64,000 nt of DNA from Prevotella sp. (GCA_017960525.1 JAGCZA010000145.1:16611-80610); one strand, 5' to 3'. Positions 34,876-44,179 are shown, counted from the stretch's first letter. Notes: generated by a model not told the origin, from the sequence alone. Translations and numbers: made by a program.

Positions 34876-34883
34876 CAAAGTTA
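34876..34883 (-). promoter_or_regulatory. -7 box for porX
   Basis: TAACTTTG on the minus strand, 23 nt before ATG 34852. Confidence 0.55.
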
Positions 34884-34942
34884 CGAAATAAATGCCGATT
34901 GTGACCTTTCGTTTATGAATAGTTAAGAAAATATGACATACA

Positions 34943-34974
34943 TTTGGCTGTTTCGCCGAAAATGTGTAACTTTG
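34943..34974 (+). promoter_or_regulatory. S41 peptidase promoter (TTTG-20 nt-TAACTTTG)
   Basis: TTTG 34943-34946 and TAACTTTG 34967-34974, spacing 20 nt, 24 nt before ATG 34999. Confidence 0.7.
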
Positions 34975-34998
34975 CGCCAACTTTACTACTTATAAGCA

Positions 34999-36024
34999 AT
35001 GATGCACCGCCTTTCACTCATATCACTTTTTATGGCAGTACTACTGTCGTTGTGTTTCGTATCGTGTGTAGACGAGGAGGAATTTGCCGACACACCGCAA
35101 GGCAATCTGGAGGCGTTGTGGAAAATCATTGACGAGCACTACTGCTTCTTCGACGTCAAGCAACAGGCGTATGGGCTGGACTGGAACCAGGTGCGTGAGA
35201 AGTACAGAGTGAGAGTGGACGACGTGATGACTGAGGCGCAACTTTTTGAGGTGCTGGCCAATATGCTCTCAGAATTGCGTGACGGCCATGTGAACCTGAC
35301 AGCCGCCCACGACTATGCCCGATACTGGACTTGGTACGAGGCGTTCCCTGCCAACTATAGCGACTCGCTCAACCGTCTCTATATGGGTTCCGACTACAAG
35401 ATTGCCTCAGGGCTGTCTTACCGAGTGCTCGACGACAACATCGGCTACATACGCTACGAGAGTTTTATGAGCAGCATTGGTAATGGCAACCTCGACGAGG
35501 TACTGATGTACATGATGCTTTGCCAAGGTCTTATCATCGACATCCGAAACAATGGTGGCGGCGAACTGACCAACGCCGAAAAACTGGCATCCCGTTTCGC
35601 CAACGAGAGCACACTTGTGGGGTACTACCGGCACAAAACAGGCCCAGGCCATTCCGACTTTTCTTCGATGGAAGAGCGCTACCTGGAGCCTTCCGCCAAC
35701 TTGCGGTGGCAGAAGCCGGTTGTGGTGCTTACCAACCGCCACGTCTTCTCTGCCGCTAACGAGTTTGTCATGTATATGAAGGCCCTCCCGAAGGTCAAGA
35801 TTGTGGGCGACCATACTGGTGGCGGAGCAGGTATGCCCTTCAGCAGTTCCCTGCCCTGTGGCTGGAGTGTCCGCTTCTCCGCCGTTCCTATGTACGATGC
35901 CCAAAAGCAGAGTTGCGAGTTTGGCATCGCCCCTGACTACTACGTGGAGCAAACCGATGACGACTTCCATCGAGGCCGTGACACACTCATAGAGTTTGCC
36001 CGACAACTACTTCGCAATTCGTAA
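34999..36024 (+). CDS. S41-family peptidase, predicted lipoprotein
   Basis: 341 aa. Lipoprotein signal with lipobox ending FVSC (about residue 23), so membrane anchored in the cell envelope. The S41 (C-terminal processing peptidase/tricorn-like) domain spans about 80-335. It includes [34 protein letters not shown] and [23 protein letters not shown] (nucleophile Ser), then [12 protein letters not shown]. No PDZ domain is obvious. The last codons and stop (AATTCG TAA) are part of an AATTC-type tandem repeat, so its C-terminus may be a recent change. ATG 35002 is an equal alternative start. Confidence 0.85.
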   Translation: MMHRLSLISLFMAVLLSLCFVSCVDEEEFADTPQGNLEALWKIIDEHYCFFDVKQQAYGLDWNQVREKYRVRVDDVMTEAQLFEVLANMLSELRDGHVNLTAAHDYARYWTWYEAFPANYSDSLNRLYMGSDYKIASGLSYRVLDDNIGYIRYESFMSSIGNGNLDEVLMYMMLCQGLIIDIRNNGGGELTNAEKLASRFANESTLVGYYRHKTGPGHSDFSSMEERYLEPSANLRWQKPVVVLTNRHVFSAANEFVMYMKALPKVKIVGDHTGGGAGMPFSSSLPCGWSVRFSAVPMYDAQKQSCEFGIAPDYYVEQTDDDFHRGRDTLIEFARQLLRNS

Positions 36025-36034
36025 TTCATAATTA
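36015..36034. repeat. AATTCRTA-type tandem repeat at the S41 stop codon
   Basis: AATTCGT-AATTCAT-AATTATT: three 7-nt steps containing the TAA stop at 36022-36024. Confidence 0.6.
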
Positions 36035-36044
36035 TTCTACAGAT

Positions 36045-37619
36045 ATGTACGACAAAGAACACGGGCTGTACATAGCCCATTGCCCCGACGGGGAATTATC
36101 AATTGTAGGAAAGATGGCCAACCGGCACGGACTTATTGCCGGCGCCACAGGTACAGGAAAGACCGTCTCGCTCCAGGTGATGGCCGAGTCGTTCTGCCAG
36201 GCAGGCGTTCCCTGCTTTATGGCCGATATGAAGGGAGACCTTAGCGGCATCTCACAGGCAGGCAAGATGAGCAGTTTCATCGAGAAACGGCTCCCCGACT
36301 TCTTTCCCAACGGACTGAACCAGGACTTCCAGCCATGCCCGGTACGTTTCTTCGATGTGTATGGCGAGCAGGGCCACCCTATGCGTGCTACTGTCAGCCA
36401 GATGGGGCCACAACTCTTGAGCCGACTGCTGGGCCTGAACGACACGCAGGATGGTGTGCTCAACATCGTCTTCCGCATTGCCGACGAGCGGGGCCTGCTC
36501 ATTCTCGACCTCAAAGACCTGCGCTCGATGCTCGACTGGGTGGCAAAGAACGCACGGCAGTACACCACCAAGTATGGCAACATTTCAACACAGACCGTTG
36601 GTGCTATCCAACGCTCACTCCTCCAACTCGAAGACCAAGGGGCTGACCGCTTCTTCGGAGAGCCAGCCTTCGACATTGCCGACCTCATGCAGACAGAAGG
36701 CGGAAAGGGTGTCATGAGCGTGCTCGCCGCCGACAAACTGATGCTCCAGCCAAAACTCTACAGCACCTTCCTGCTCTGGCTGCTTTCCGAACTCTACAGC
36801 ACACTCCCCGAGGTTGGCGACCTGCCCCTGCCGCGACTCGTATTCTTCTTCGACGAGGCACACATGCTCTTCGACGGAACCAGCAAGGCACTACTCGACA
36901 AGATTGAACAAGTCATCCGACTCATTCGCTCCAAAGGCGTCGGCATCTACTTTGTCACACAGAACCCGACTGATATACCCGAAGTCATCCTCGGACAACT
37001 CGGCAACCGCGTACAGCACGCACTACGTGCCTATACGCCTAAAGACCAGAAAGCAGTCAAGACTGCTGCCGACACCTTCCGTGCCAATCCTGACTTCAAG
37101 ACCGACGAGGCCATCACACAATTGGAAACTGGCGAGGCCCTTGTGTCGTTCCTGGACGAAAAGGGCGCCCCCACCATTGTACAACGAGCCAGAGTGCTCT
37201 TCCCCCTCTCGCAAATTGGAGCCATCACAGCCGGGCAACGTGACACCATCATCCGCCAAAGCGGCATCTATGGCAAGTACGATACAATGATAGACCGAGT
37301 GAGTGCCTATGAGATACTGACTGGTGAAGCCGAAGAAGCCCAACTGCCCCAGGAGACTGATGAGACGGAAACGCCCCAGAAGGCACAAAAGTCCAAGAAA
37401 CCTGGTATCATGGGTAAGGTGTGGAAAGCAGTACTTACGGCTGTCACCTCCACAGTAGCCGCCATACTTGGCACATGGGTAAGCGATAAGGTTCAAGGCA
37501 AGACCACCAAGACGCGCACGTCATCAACGGGACGGGTCGTGAAAAACGCCACATCGGCAGCCACACGTACCATCACCCGCGAACTCACCCGCGACATCCT
37601 GGGCAATCTGGTGAAATAA
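36045..37619 (+). CDS. HerA-like ATPase (DUF853 family)
   Basis: 524 aa. HerA/FtsK-superfamily ATPase with Walker [22 protein letters not shown] (about 29-49), [14 protein letters not shown], Walker [15 protein letters not shown] (about 265-278), and the arginine-finger region [20 protein letters not shown]. Residues about 440-465 are Glu/Thr/Lys rich, followed by a weakly hydrophobic stretch and a Thr/Arg-rich tail. The family is assigned to DNA processing by similarity to HerA, but the bacterial DUF853 role is not established and no NurA nuclease gene is adjacent. Confidence 0.88.
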   Translation: MYDKEHGLYIAHCPDGELSIVGKMANRHGLIAGATGTGKTVSLQVMAESFCQAGVPCFMADMKGDLSGISQAGKMSSFIEKRLPDFFPNGLNQDFQPCPVRFFDVYGEQGHPMRATVSQMGPQLLSRLLGLNDTQDGVLNIVFRIADERGLLILDLKDLRSMLDWVAKNARQYTTKYGNISTQTVGAIQRSLLQLEDQGADRFFGEPAFDIADLMQTEGGKGVMSVLAADKLMLQPKLYSTFLLWLLSELYSTLPEVGDLPLPRLVFFFDEAHMLFDGTSKALLDKIEQVIRLIRSKGVGIYFVTQNPTDIPEVILGQLGNRVQHALRAYTPKDQKAVKTAADTFRANPDFKTDEAITQLETGEALVSFLDEKGAPTIVQRARVLFPLSQIGAITAGQRDTIIRQSGIYGKYDTMIDRVSAYEILTGEAEEAQLPQETDETETPQKAQKSKKPGIMGKVWKAVLTAVTSTVAAILGTWVSDKVQGKTTKTRTSSTGRVVKNATSAATRTITRELTRDILGNLVK

Positions 37620-37653
37620 GCCCTCTGAGAATCGCATCTCCCCAGTGTAGAAA

Positions 37654-38364
37654 TTATATTTCCTCTAAAGCATAATACTGGTAGTCGCGCAATACCCTTT
37701 TCAAAAATGCGGCATCTGTAGGCTCAGCCCTGCTGATGCCCATTTTTTGCTGCACCTTCTGAGAGAGTAGCGACACTTGTGGAGCCAGGTCTGAACCCTC
37801 CGAACCGATGGTGCGACGGATGATTTCCACCTGTTCCAACGAGAGGTCGGCGGCCTGCGGATAACGGGGCGTGTAGCCCTGTTGCAGATAGTCGTAGTCG
37901 TCAAGTGAGACCTGTATCTTCTTGTAGTCATGCAACTTGATGACCACAGTACCTGCAGCCAAGTCACCCAGTCGCTGGTTGTTGCGCGTGAGAATCATTG
38001 GAACAAGGCCAACAAAACTGAGCATAGGCCCGTCAATCAAGTAGAGCAGCCATCGCAGTAGATAAGCGCCCAACGTGGGTGTGCTGCCGTCGGCCTTCAC
38101 CACCTGCAACTTCATCGCCATCTTACCAAGACTTTGGCCGTGATTGAACAGTTCGCACAACAACGAATAAAACAAAAGGGGGAAAACAAAAACCAGTAAA
38201 GCAAACCATAATGAAGAAATCTTCAACTGGCTCGCCGTCCATCCCACCATAATAGAATAAACCAGCATAACCAGCCAGTCAATCAACTGAGCGAAAATGC
38301 GGTCACCCACACTCCCTACCGTCTGATCAATGCGCACATACTGCGCGGTCAATATTCCAGCCAT
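37654..38364 (-). CDS. RDD-family membrane protein
   Basis: 236 aa. RDD domain about 1-150 with three predicted helices (VGDRIFAQLIDWLVMLVYSIMVGW; LWFALLVFVFPLLFYSLLCELFNHGQSLGKMAMKLQVV; LLRWLLYLIDGPMLSFVGLVPMILTRNNQRLGDLAAGTVVI). The usual Arg-Asp-Asp triad reads here as R-x4-D. A cytosolic helical tail follows. RDD proteins are poorly understood, some linked to ion transport. It overlaps the nudC stop by 16 bp and is cotranscribed with it. Confidence 0.85.
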   Translation of the reverse strand: MAGILTAQYVRIDQTVGSVGDRIFAQLIDWLVMLVYSIMVGWTASQLKISSLWFALLVFVFPLLFYSLLCELFNHGQSLGKMAMKLQVVKADGSTPTLGAYLLRWLLYLIDGPMLSFVGLVPMILTRNNQRLGDLAAGTVVIKLHDYKKIQVSLDDYDYLQQGYTPRYPQAADLSLEQVEIIRRTIGSEGSDLAPQVSLLSQKVQQKMGISRAEPTDAAFLKRVLRDYQYYALEEI

Positions 38365-39140
38365 GCGTCTATCAGTTTACGTGCAATAGAAAGTTTCTCC
38401 GGCAGTTGCGGCAGATTGTCGCGGCCGAACCACCCTGCCTTACACAATTCCTCCCGTTGCAAATGCAGTTCCCCGCTCTCATAGTCGGCATTGAAGCCCA
38501 CCATCAGACCGCTCGGATAAGGCCAGGGCTGGGAGTCGAAGTAGCGAATGTTCTTGATGCGCAGACCAGTCTCCTCCATCACCTCACGTTCCACAGCCTG
38601 CTCCAACGTCTCTCCTGTCTCCACAAAACCAGCAATGAGGCCGTAGAAATCAGACTTGAAACTGCGACCCCTTGCCAATAACACTTCGTCCGGGCCACGA
38701 TGGATGAGCACAATCACAGCAGGAGCCAACTGAGGCCACACCTCCTTGCCACACATCTCACAACGCTTGGAAATGTCCGTGTGAAAATGCATCATACCAC
38801 CACACACCCCACAAAACTTGGTGTTGCGGTCCCAGTACAACAATTCAGCACACTTCCCAGCCTTCAGATAGAGCGGGTAGGGAAGCTTGTAGTAGCTTTG
38901 GCGAAGAGGGCACATTTCTAATGTCTCATTTGTCTCTTTATGCTCTTGCGAAGCACAAACTGGAGAGTCCACACTATATGTCTTCACTTCAATGCCATCG
39001 ATGGGAGTGACATTGAGTATGGTTGTCCAAGGCTTGACAGGCGTGGGAGGTTCTTCCTGCAATGGAATGGTGTAGGAACCGTCGTCCTGCCGTTGCAGCA
39101 GCAACTCGTCCTTGCAGAATACAAAATAGTATTTTGGCAT
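38349..39140 (-). CDS. nudC: NAD(H) pyrophosphatase / RNA-decapping Nudix hydrolase NudC
   Basis: Hydrolyses NADH to NMNH and AMP, and removes NAD caps from RNA. 263 aa. Zinc ribbon CGVCGGMMHFHTDISKRCEMCG, Nudix box GFVETGETLEQAVEREVMEETGL, and the NudC-specific SQPWPYPSG motif are all present, which separates it from other Nudix hydrolases. The N-terminal 90 residues are the variable NudC domain. ATG 39140 was chosen because the upstream extension lacks conservation and reaches toward the promoter. Confidence 0.93.
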   Translation of the reverse strand: MPKYYFVFCKDELLLQRQDDGSYTIPLQEEPPTPVKPWTTILNVTPIDGIEVKTYSVDSPVCASQEHKETNETLEMCPLRQSYYKLPYPLYLKAGKCAELLYWDRNTKFCGVCGGMMHFHTDISKRCEMCGKEVWPQLAPAVIVLIHRGPDEVLLARGRSFKSDFYGLIAGFVETGETLEQAVEREVMEETGLRIKNIRYFDSQPWPYPSGLMVGFNADYESGELHLQREELCKAGWFGRDNLPQLPEKLSIARKLIDAWLEY

Positions 39141-39159
39141 AAGTCGATTTCTTTTTCTG

Positions 39160-39191
39160 CAAAAGTACGACATTTTTCTTTTACGCCCAAA
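39160..39191 (-). promoter_or_regulatory. nudC promoter (TTTG-20 nt-TACTTTTG, minus strand)
   Basis: On the minus strand TTTG (39188-39191) and TACTTTTG (39160-39167) are 20 nt apart; ATG 39140 follows after 19 nt. Confidence 0.7.
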
Positions 39192-39247
39192 TTTTCCCTG
39201 ACTTTTCTTTGTTACGACCCCACAATTATATATATAAGATCCTAAAA

Positions 39248-39285
39248 GTTTGGTTCGTCCAAATTTTCAGGGAGGATGAACTAAT
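39248..39285. repeat. Single 22-bp hairpin unit plus degenerate second copy
   Basis: GTTTGGTTCGTCCAAATTTT at 39248-39267 is one intact unit. GGAGGATGAACTAAT, 22 bp further on, is a decayed unit in the opposite orientation. It lies in a divergent gap (nudC and TRL), unlike the arrays between convergent ends. Confidence 0.7.
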
Positions 39286-39308
39286 GTAAAAAAAATATCG
39301 GATTTTGT

Positions 39309-39338
39309 TTTGTGGAAAGAAAATTTTTATTAATTTTG
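39309..39338 (+). promoter_or_regulatory. TRL lipoprotein promoter
   Basis: TTTG 39309-39312 and TAATTTTG 39331-39338 with 18 nt between; leader of about 48 nt to ATG 39391. Confidence 0.6.
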
Positions 39339-39390
39339 CACCTCGAAAGTGTTTTTACACATTTATTGTCTAATTTTAATTAACTGTATT

Positions 39391-39714
39391 ATGAAAAAAA
39401 CATTTATGAGTTTGGCAGTTGCAGCTGTTAGCTGCCTGTTCTTCACCAGTTGTGCAGTTCTCAACACACAGACCGGTATGGGTGCTCTGTATACCAGCAC
39501 TACCGATCCCGGTGCAGTGACCAGCAATAGCGTTGGCTCAAAGGTTGGCGTTTCTGGCGCATCGAACATCCTCGGCCTTGTTGTTACTGGCGATGCCAGC
39601 ATCAATGCAGCTGCCAAGAACGGTGGCATCAAGAAGGTGAGCCACGTCGACGTTCAGAAGTCTACCATTCTGGGTATCTACAGCACCACAAAGACTTTTG
39701 TTTACGGCGACTAA
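39391..39714 (+). CDS. TRL-like lipoprotein
   Basis: 107 aa. Lipoprotein signal ending CLFFTSC (Cys21). The mature part is small, Gly/Ser/Thr/Val rich, with GALYTSTTDPGAVTSN, SKVGVSGASNILGLVVTGDASINAAAKNGGIKKVSHVDVQKSTILGIYSTTKTFVYG, the pattern of the TRL family. Function is unknown; such proteins are often abundant envelope components. It has a strong promoter and its own terminator, so it is probably monocistronic. Confidence 0.85.
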   Translation: MKKTFMSLAVAAVSCLFFTSCAVLNTQTGMGALYTSTTDPGAVTSNSVGSKVGVSGASNILGLVVTGDASINAAAKNGGIKKVSHVDVQKSTILGIYSTTKTFVYGD

Positions 39715-39735
39715 TTATTTAATGGACAAACAAAA

Positions 39736-39770
39736 GGGAAGGCAAAATCATCTTGTCTTCCCTCTTTATT
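39736..39770 (+). terminator. Terminator after the TRL gene
   Basis: GGGAAGGCAA (39736-39745) pairs with TTGTCTTCCC (39753-39762) with one mismatch, followed by TCTTTATTT. Confidence 0.75.
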
Positions 39771-39774
39771 TCCA

Positions 39775-40287
39775 ATGAAAAAATACATACTTTTCCTGCT
39801 TGTCCTTTTATGTGCGGCCACTACTGGTATGGCAGCCAAAAAGAAATATACCACGCACATGACAGACAAGGGAATGATATACTTTATCTGTCCTGCCAAG
39901 ATGGAGAAAACTAAGGGGTCACTGGCAGAGAAACCCCTCTTGTACGATATCACGTGCCCTCCGCAGAACGATACAGTCTCAGTCACAGCCACGATTTGGA
40001 CAAAGAACCCCTATCGCGCCGAAAAGGCTGGCATTGTCGTCTCAGGAAACATACAAAAAACTGTCGACGTGGAGAATATATACGTCGAACCCTGCAAGTC
40101 ACGCTATATCAGCAGGGTGCGATTCAAAATCCTATGGACAGAGTTAAAAGAACTCTTCCAGTCGCAAACCCCCTTTGCCATAGAGTTCAACGATAACGTC
40201 TCGTTTATGTTCCCTGTTAAGCAATGGGCGGCGCGACGTGAAGAAGTAAGCAATATTATCCAAATAATAGAATTCAATAGGAAATAA
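39775..40287 (+). CDS. Secreted protein of unknown function
   Basis: 170 aa. Signal peptide about 1-20 (MKKYILFLLVLLCAATTGMA), then a basic soluble domain. Visible segments: MIYFICPAKMEK, PLLYDITCPPQNDTVSVTATIWT, VENIYVEPCKSRYISRVRFKILWTELKELFQSQTPFAIEFND and VSFMFPVKQWAARREEVSNIIQIIEFNRK. Three Cys residues in the mature part may form a disulfide. I do not recognise a family. It is 9 bp before the kinase-like gene and probably in the same transcript. Confidence 0.7.
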   Translation: MKKYILFLLVLLCAATTGMAAKKKYTTHMTDKGMIYFICPAKMEKTKGSLAEKPLLYDITCPPQNDTVSVTATIWTKNPYRAEKAGIVVSGNIQKTVDVENIYVEPCKSRYISRVRFKILWTELKELFQSQTPFAIEFNDNVSFMFPVKQWAARREEVSNIIQIIEFNRK

Positions 40288-40296
40288 GATTCGGAT

Positions 40297-41811
40297 ATGA
40301 ACAAAAAGATTGTCTTTCTCTCCCTCATCCTCTCTATCTGCCTCTGTGGTGCCCGTACTTTGGCACAGGAGGTACAGAAGAGCGACCTTCAGCAGCGTGC
40401 CGAGGCTGTAGACCCCAAGGAGCACATCGCCCAGGCCCGCTCGCTTTACATACATGCCTTCAACGACTATGCCAACAAGGGGCAGACGGCTCACGGAATG
40501 GAATGTGCCGTGAAGGCCGCAGCCCTTTACTATAAGGAGAACTTCTACAAGGAGGCTTTCGACCTGTTGCGCCGTGCCGACCAAATCGTTAACGACGACA
40601 GCAGACTGGCGAACAGCGCCAAGGCAGCACTCCACTATCAGGCCACCAAGGAGCGCATGCAGATGTACGTCAAGTTGCGCCGTAGCGAGAGTGCCAAGGA
40701 ACAACTGGGCATAATGGAAAGTTATGCCGCCCAGTCTGGTGACGAGCAACTCAAGAACGACCTTCTCTACAACAAGGCCATCTGCTACTACACCTTCGGA
40801 CAGACGGCCCAGGGCAATGCCGTGTTCAAGGAAATGACCAGCAAACTCACCTCCGTTGCCGATTATGACAAGGTGGACGAGGTCTACCAGACGCTCATCG
40901 ACAACGGCCGCAAAAGCAACAACGTCAGTTTCCTGGCACAGTCGTACAGCAGTTACATGGCCTGGAAGGACTCTACCAACGCCATCAAGGCCGCTGCCGA
41001 GGTGGACAGTCTGCAACAGCAGATAGCCGCCAACGAGGCTTCCATCGCCGAGAAAGACAGTTCGCTCTCCACCCGTCAGGCCATCATCGTGGGCCTCTGC
41101 ATCCTGGCCGTAGCCCTGGCGGCAGCCCTTCTCGTGGGTGCTGTGGTGCTGATGCGCTACATCATGCTCACTCGCCGACAGAAGAAGACCATCCGTCTGG
41201 CCGACGAGAGCAATGCCCTGAAGGCCAAGTTCATCAGCAACATCTCGGCACAGTTGGAGCCTACGCTCCGCAAACTGGACAGCCGCCAGCCTGAGGTGAA
41301 GGCCCTGCTCGACTTCTCCAGCCACGTCCACACCTTGTCTGAACTGGAGAACACGCCTGCCGAAGCCGTGGAAATGGAGGATGTTCAGGTGCCGCAGTTC
41401 TGCGAGGCGCTGGTAGAAGAGATTCGTGGCAAGGTGAAGCAGGGCGTCAACCTGACCGTGAACGCCCCGAAGATGAGTGCACGCTTCAACAAGGAATATG
41501 TGTCGCACATCCTGCTCCATCTGCTCAACAATGCCGCCAAATACACGCCGGAGGGCGGAAGCATCAGCCTCGACGCCAAGAAGCGCGGCCCGCACACATT
41601 CCAGTTCCTGGTGTCCGACACGGGCACAGGCATCCCCGAAGAGAAACGCGAGGACGTGTTCAAGCCCTTCCTCGAAGTGCGCGACCTGACTACCGGCGAC
41701 GGCCTCGGCCTGCCCATCTGCCGCCAAATGGCGCTGAAGATGAATGGCGACCTTGAGATAGACCCACAATTTACAAAGGGAACCCGCTTCGTCCTCGACC
41801 TGCGCGCCTAA
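40297..41811 (+). CDS. TPR-like sensor histidine-kinase homologue lacking the phospho-acceptor His
   Basis: 504 aa. Signal peptide about 1-24, a helical repeat sensor region about 30-235, coiled coil about 225-260 and a transmembrane helix about 266-290. A DHp-like segment and a HATPase domain follow (about 375-504). Where kinases read SHEIRTP, this protein reads FISNISAQLEPTLRKL, so the H-box His is Ala. The ATP-binding boxes look intact: HILLHLLNNAAKYT (N), VSDTGTGIPEE (G1), GDGLGLPICRQM (G2). No response regulator is adjacent. It could act on another protein, bind ATP only, or use another residue. Confidence 0.8.
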   Translation: MNKKIVFLSLILSICLCGARTLAQEVQKSDLQQRAEAVDPKEHIAQARSLYIHAFNDYANKGQTAHGMECAVKAAALYYKENFYKEAFDLLRRADQIVNDDSRLANSAKAALHYQATKERMQMYVKLRRSESAKEQLGIMESYAAQSGDEQLKNDLLYNKAICYYTFGQTAQGNAVFKEMTSKLTSVADYDKVDEVYQTLIDNGRKSNNVSFLAQSYSSYMAWKDSTNAIKAAAEVDSLQQQIAANEASIAEKDSSLSTRQAIIVGLCILAVALAAALLVGAVVLMRYIMLTRRQKKTIRLADESNALKAKFISNISAQLEPTLRKLDSRQPEVKALLDFSSHVHTLSELENTPAEAVEMEDVQVPQFCEALVEEIRGKVKQGVNLTVNAPKMSARFNKEYVSHILLHLLNNAAKYTPEGGSISLDAKKRGPHTFQFLVSDTGTGIPEEKREDVFKPFLEVRDLTTGDGLGLPICRQMALKMNGDLEIDPQFTKGTRFVLDLRA

Positions 41812-43211
41812 CGTTTTGGCAACAAGATATACAAAGCGCGGCACACCAATGCCAGCAACACATAGCATGCGACGGTCTGTACTACTGAAGGGTGCAGGCC
41901 GTTGATGCTTGAATAGGGTAGGGAGGCGATGAACTGTAGAGCGTCGTTGAGCCGACCCACCAACCAAAGTAGTGGCGTGAAAGCTGGAGGAAAGACAAAT
42001 GCAACCAACGCTCCGTAAAGAATAATTGTGGCAGCAGGCACAACGATGAAGTTGGTGAGCAGGAAGTAGGTGGGCAGACGCCCGAAGTGATAGGCCACCA
42101 AGGGTGCCACGCCAAGCTGGGCACAGACCGACACACCTACTAATGCCCACGCCCAGCGAATCAATCGATGCCTTGGACACCACAACCTTTCGACAAGTGG
42201 TATGCCAACCAGGATGGAAGCCACAGCAGTAAATGACATCTGGAACCCTATGTCGAAGAGCGTGCCTGCGTCGGCCACAAGCATTGCAATGGCCGCAAAG
42301 GCCAGTACATTGAGCGTGGGCAGACGGTGGCTGCGCACGGCAAAGATGGCATTGAGACTGAACATAGTGGCGGCACGGGTGACACTTGGCGAGAGACCCG
42401 TGAGGAAGGCAAATGCCCAGATATTGGACACAAGGACTAACTGCGAGAGCCAGAACCGACGCCGGCGCAGCGTGAGCCACGTAAGTAGTGCATAGACAAT
42501 GCTTAAATGCAGACCGCTTAGGGCCAGAATATGCGAGGCACCGCTCACTGCGTAGGTGTCTCGCAGTTCAGATGAGAGGGCCGACTTGTCGCCGAGAGTC
42601 ATAGCTGCCAGCACAGCGTACAGCGGCTCGTCAGCATTGGTGTCGCGGTAGGTGGCCAGCAGGCGGTGGCGCTGATGCAGGAACCATAGTCGCGTGCGCT
42701 CCCATCGCGACAGTTTCTGAAGGGCGTCACCACCGTAATTCCAGCTGGAGCTACGCACGAAAAACATATTTGATGCCCTCCCCTCCAGCTGGTGGTCAAG
42801 TGTCACTGTCAGAACATCGCCCAGCCTGACGTTGCGGCTGTGCCCATCTTTCAAAAGATAGCATCTGATAGTATTCCCTTCCGTTGGCAGAAACAGGTCG
42901 ATGCCTATGGTGCGGGGCTTTTCTGCCGGTTCGCTCATCACAACGCCTTCTACCGTCTGCCCATTGTCGGCAGTCACGCCTCTGTCCGCCCATCGCAATT
43001 GCGCCAGCGTCATACCCAGCACCACGAAGCAGCCGCATACGGCAACACTTTGCACCACCGCCCATTTGTAACAAGCAATGGCCAGCATCACCATAGACGC
43101 AAGAATGGTGACCAGCGGAAAAGTGGGCATCAGCCAATGTCCGGCCACGATGCCCAAAATGAGGCTCGCAGCAATGGGGAGCAGTGGCGCGGTGATATTT
43201 CTTGGGTACAA
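41808..43211 (-). CDS. comEC: ComEC/Rec2-type competence membrane channel
   Basis: 467 aa with the TTG at 43211. N-terminal helices and a DUF4131-like region about 10-150, then the Competence domain about 190-460 (DKSALSSELRDTYAVSGASHILALSGLHLSIVYALL, GLSPSVTRAATMFSL, DIGFQMSFTAVASILVGIPL, QLGVAPLVAYHFGRLPTYFLLTNFIVVPA). The C-terminal beta-lactamase-like domain of Gram-positive ComEC is absent. The frame is open through engB and has no ATG before the conserved region; TTG 43211 overlaps the engB 3' end region (stop at 43214), suggesting coupled translation. Moves single-stranded DNA across the inner membrane. Confidence 0.85.
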   Translation of the reverse strand: MYPRNITAPLLPIAASLILGIVAGHWLMPTFPLVTILASMVMLAIACYKWAVVQSVAVCGCFVVLGMTLAQLRWADRGVTADNGQTVEGVVMSEPAEKPRTIGIDLFLPTEGNTIRCYLLKDGHSRNVRLGDVLTVTLDHQLEGRASNMFFVRSSSWNYGGDALQKLSRWERTRLWFLHQRHRLLATYRDTNADEPLYAVLAAMTLGDKSALSSELRDTYAVSGASHILALSGLHLSIVYALLTWLTLRRRRFWLSQLVLVSNIWAFAFLTGLSPSVTRAATMFSLNAIFAVRSHRLPTLNVLAFAAIAMLVADAGTLFDIGFQMSFTAVASILVGIPLVERLWCPRHRLIRWAWALVGVSVCAQLGVAPLVAYHFGRLPTYFLLTNFIVVPAATIILYGALVAFVFPPAFTPLLWLVGRLNDALQFIASLPYSSINGLHPSVVQTVACYVLLALVCRALYILLPKR

Positions 43212-43213
43212 TT

Positions 43214-43816
43214 TTAGGCCAGTTCCTTGTTGATTTGCTCGATGTAGTTGAGCAGCTCCACACGCCCGTCGCGCTTTTCTGCCGAGGTGATGAAGTGAGG
43301 CGGCAGCTCTTCCCACGTCTCCAGCATCTTCTGCTTGTAGGCCTCCACGTTTGCACGCACTTTGGCTGAGGAAAGCTTGTCAGCCTTGGTGAAGACGATG
43401 GAGAAAGGCACGCCCGACAGGCCAAGCCAGTTCATAAACTCCAGGTCGATGGCTTGTGGCTCCAGTCGGATGTCGATGAGCACGAAGACGTTTACTAGTT
43501 GCTCACGCTCCAGGATGTAGCCACGAATCATCTGGTCGAGGCGCTGCACTTCCTTCTTCGAGCGCTTGGCAAAGCCGTAACCGGGCAGGTCTACCAAATA
43601 CCACTCCTTGTTTATAATAAAGTGATTGATGAGGAGGGTTTTTCCGGGGGTTGCCGATGTCTTTGCCAGCTTCTTGTTACAGCAAAGCATATTGATGAGA
43701 CTCGATTTGCCCACGTTTGAGCGGCCTATGAAGGCATACTCAGGTTTTGTGTCTTTCGGACACATAGACACCATCGGTGAGGAAATGCTGAATTCAGCAG
43801 TCTTTATCTCCATCAC
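43214..43816 (-). CDS. engB: Ribosome-biogenesis GTPase EngB (YihA/YsxC)
   Basis: GTPase needed for large ribosomal subunit assembly. 200 aa. G motifs: [17 protein letters not shown] (G1), the Thr-containing [15 protein letters not shown] (G2), [17 protein letters not shown] (G3) and FTKADKLSS (G4). The C-terminal [20 protein letters not shown] covers G5. Lies between DUF4293 and comEC in a five-gene minus-strand run (bamD, rpoZ, DUF4293, engB, comEC). Confidence 0.95.
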   Translation of the reverse strand: MMEIKTAEFSISSPMVSMCPKDTKPEYAFIGRSNVGKSSLINMLCCNKKLAKTSATPGKTLLINHFIINKEWYLVDLPGYGFAKRSKKEVQRLDQMIRGYILEREQLVNVFVLIDIRLEPQAIDLEFMNWLGLSGVPFSIVFTKADKLSSAKVRANVEAYKQKMLETWEELPPHFITSAEKRDGRVELLNYIEQINKELA

Positions 43817-43819
43817 TCT

Positions 43820-44179
43820 TTACCTGATGCGATCCAGGGAGCGGACCAGTTTTTCGTCCTTAAGAATAGCCTTGCTAGCCAGGAACCAGCAGAAGGTGGC
43901 TCCTAATGTGTAGCCAACAGACCATACGAGCGTGGAGGAAGGCACTTCGCCGGAATGATATACCGCGAGCAGGATGAGATTAACCACTCCGAGACCGCAA
44001 AGACAGCGGCAGAAGAGTGCCTGCTTCGGACGCTTCTTGTAAAGGAAAATGGTGCCAAGTGACACCAAAGCGGCCAGCACTCCCCCCACGATGAGCGGGA
44101 GTGTTGGGGCCACAAAAGCAAACAAGCCCATGAACACGAATGCCACGAGCAGATAAATGGTTTGTATGCGCTGTATCAT
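43820..44179 (-). CDS. DUF4293 membrane protein
   Basis: 119 aa with four hydrophobic helices (about 8-26, 28-46, 58-76, 86-105) and the start MIQRIQTIYLLVAFVFM characteristic of DUF4293. It is a Bacteroidota-specific family of unknown function, usually next to rpoZ, as here: its ATG overlaps the rpoZ stop (ATGA). Confidence 0.88.
   Translation of the reverse strand: MIQRIQTIYLLVAFVFMGLFAFVAPTLPLIVGGVLAALVSLGTIFLYKKRPKQALFCRCLCGLGVVNLILLAVYHSGEVPSSTLVWSVGYTLGATFCWFLASKAILKDEKLVRSLDRIR

Noticed and set aside
40144-42480. 778-aa minus-strand reading frame
   Set aside because: It is the antisense shadow of the kinase-like gene and part of comEC in another frame; composition is His/Leu/Gly rich and no family is seen.
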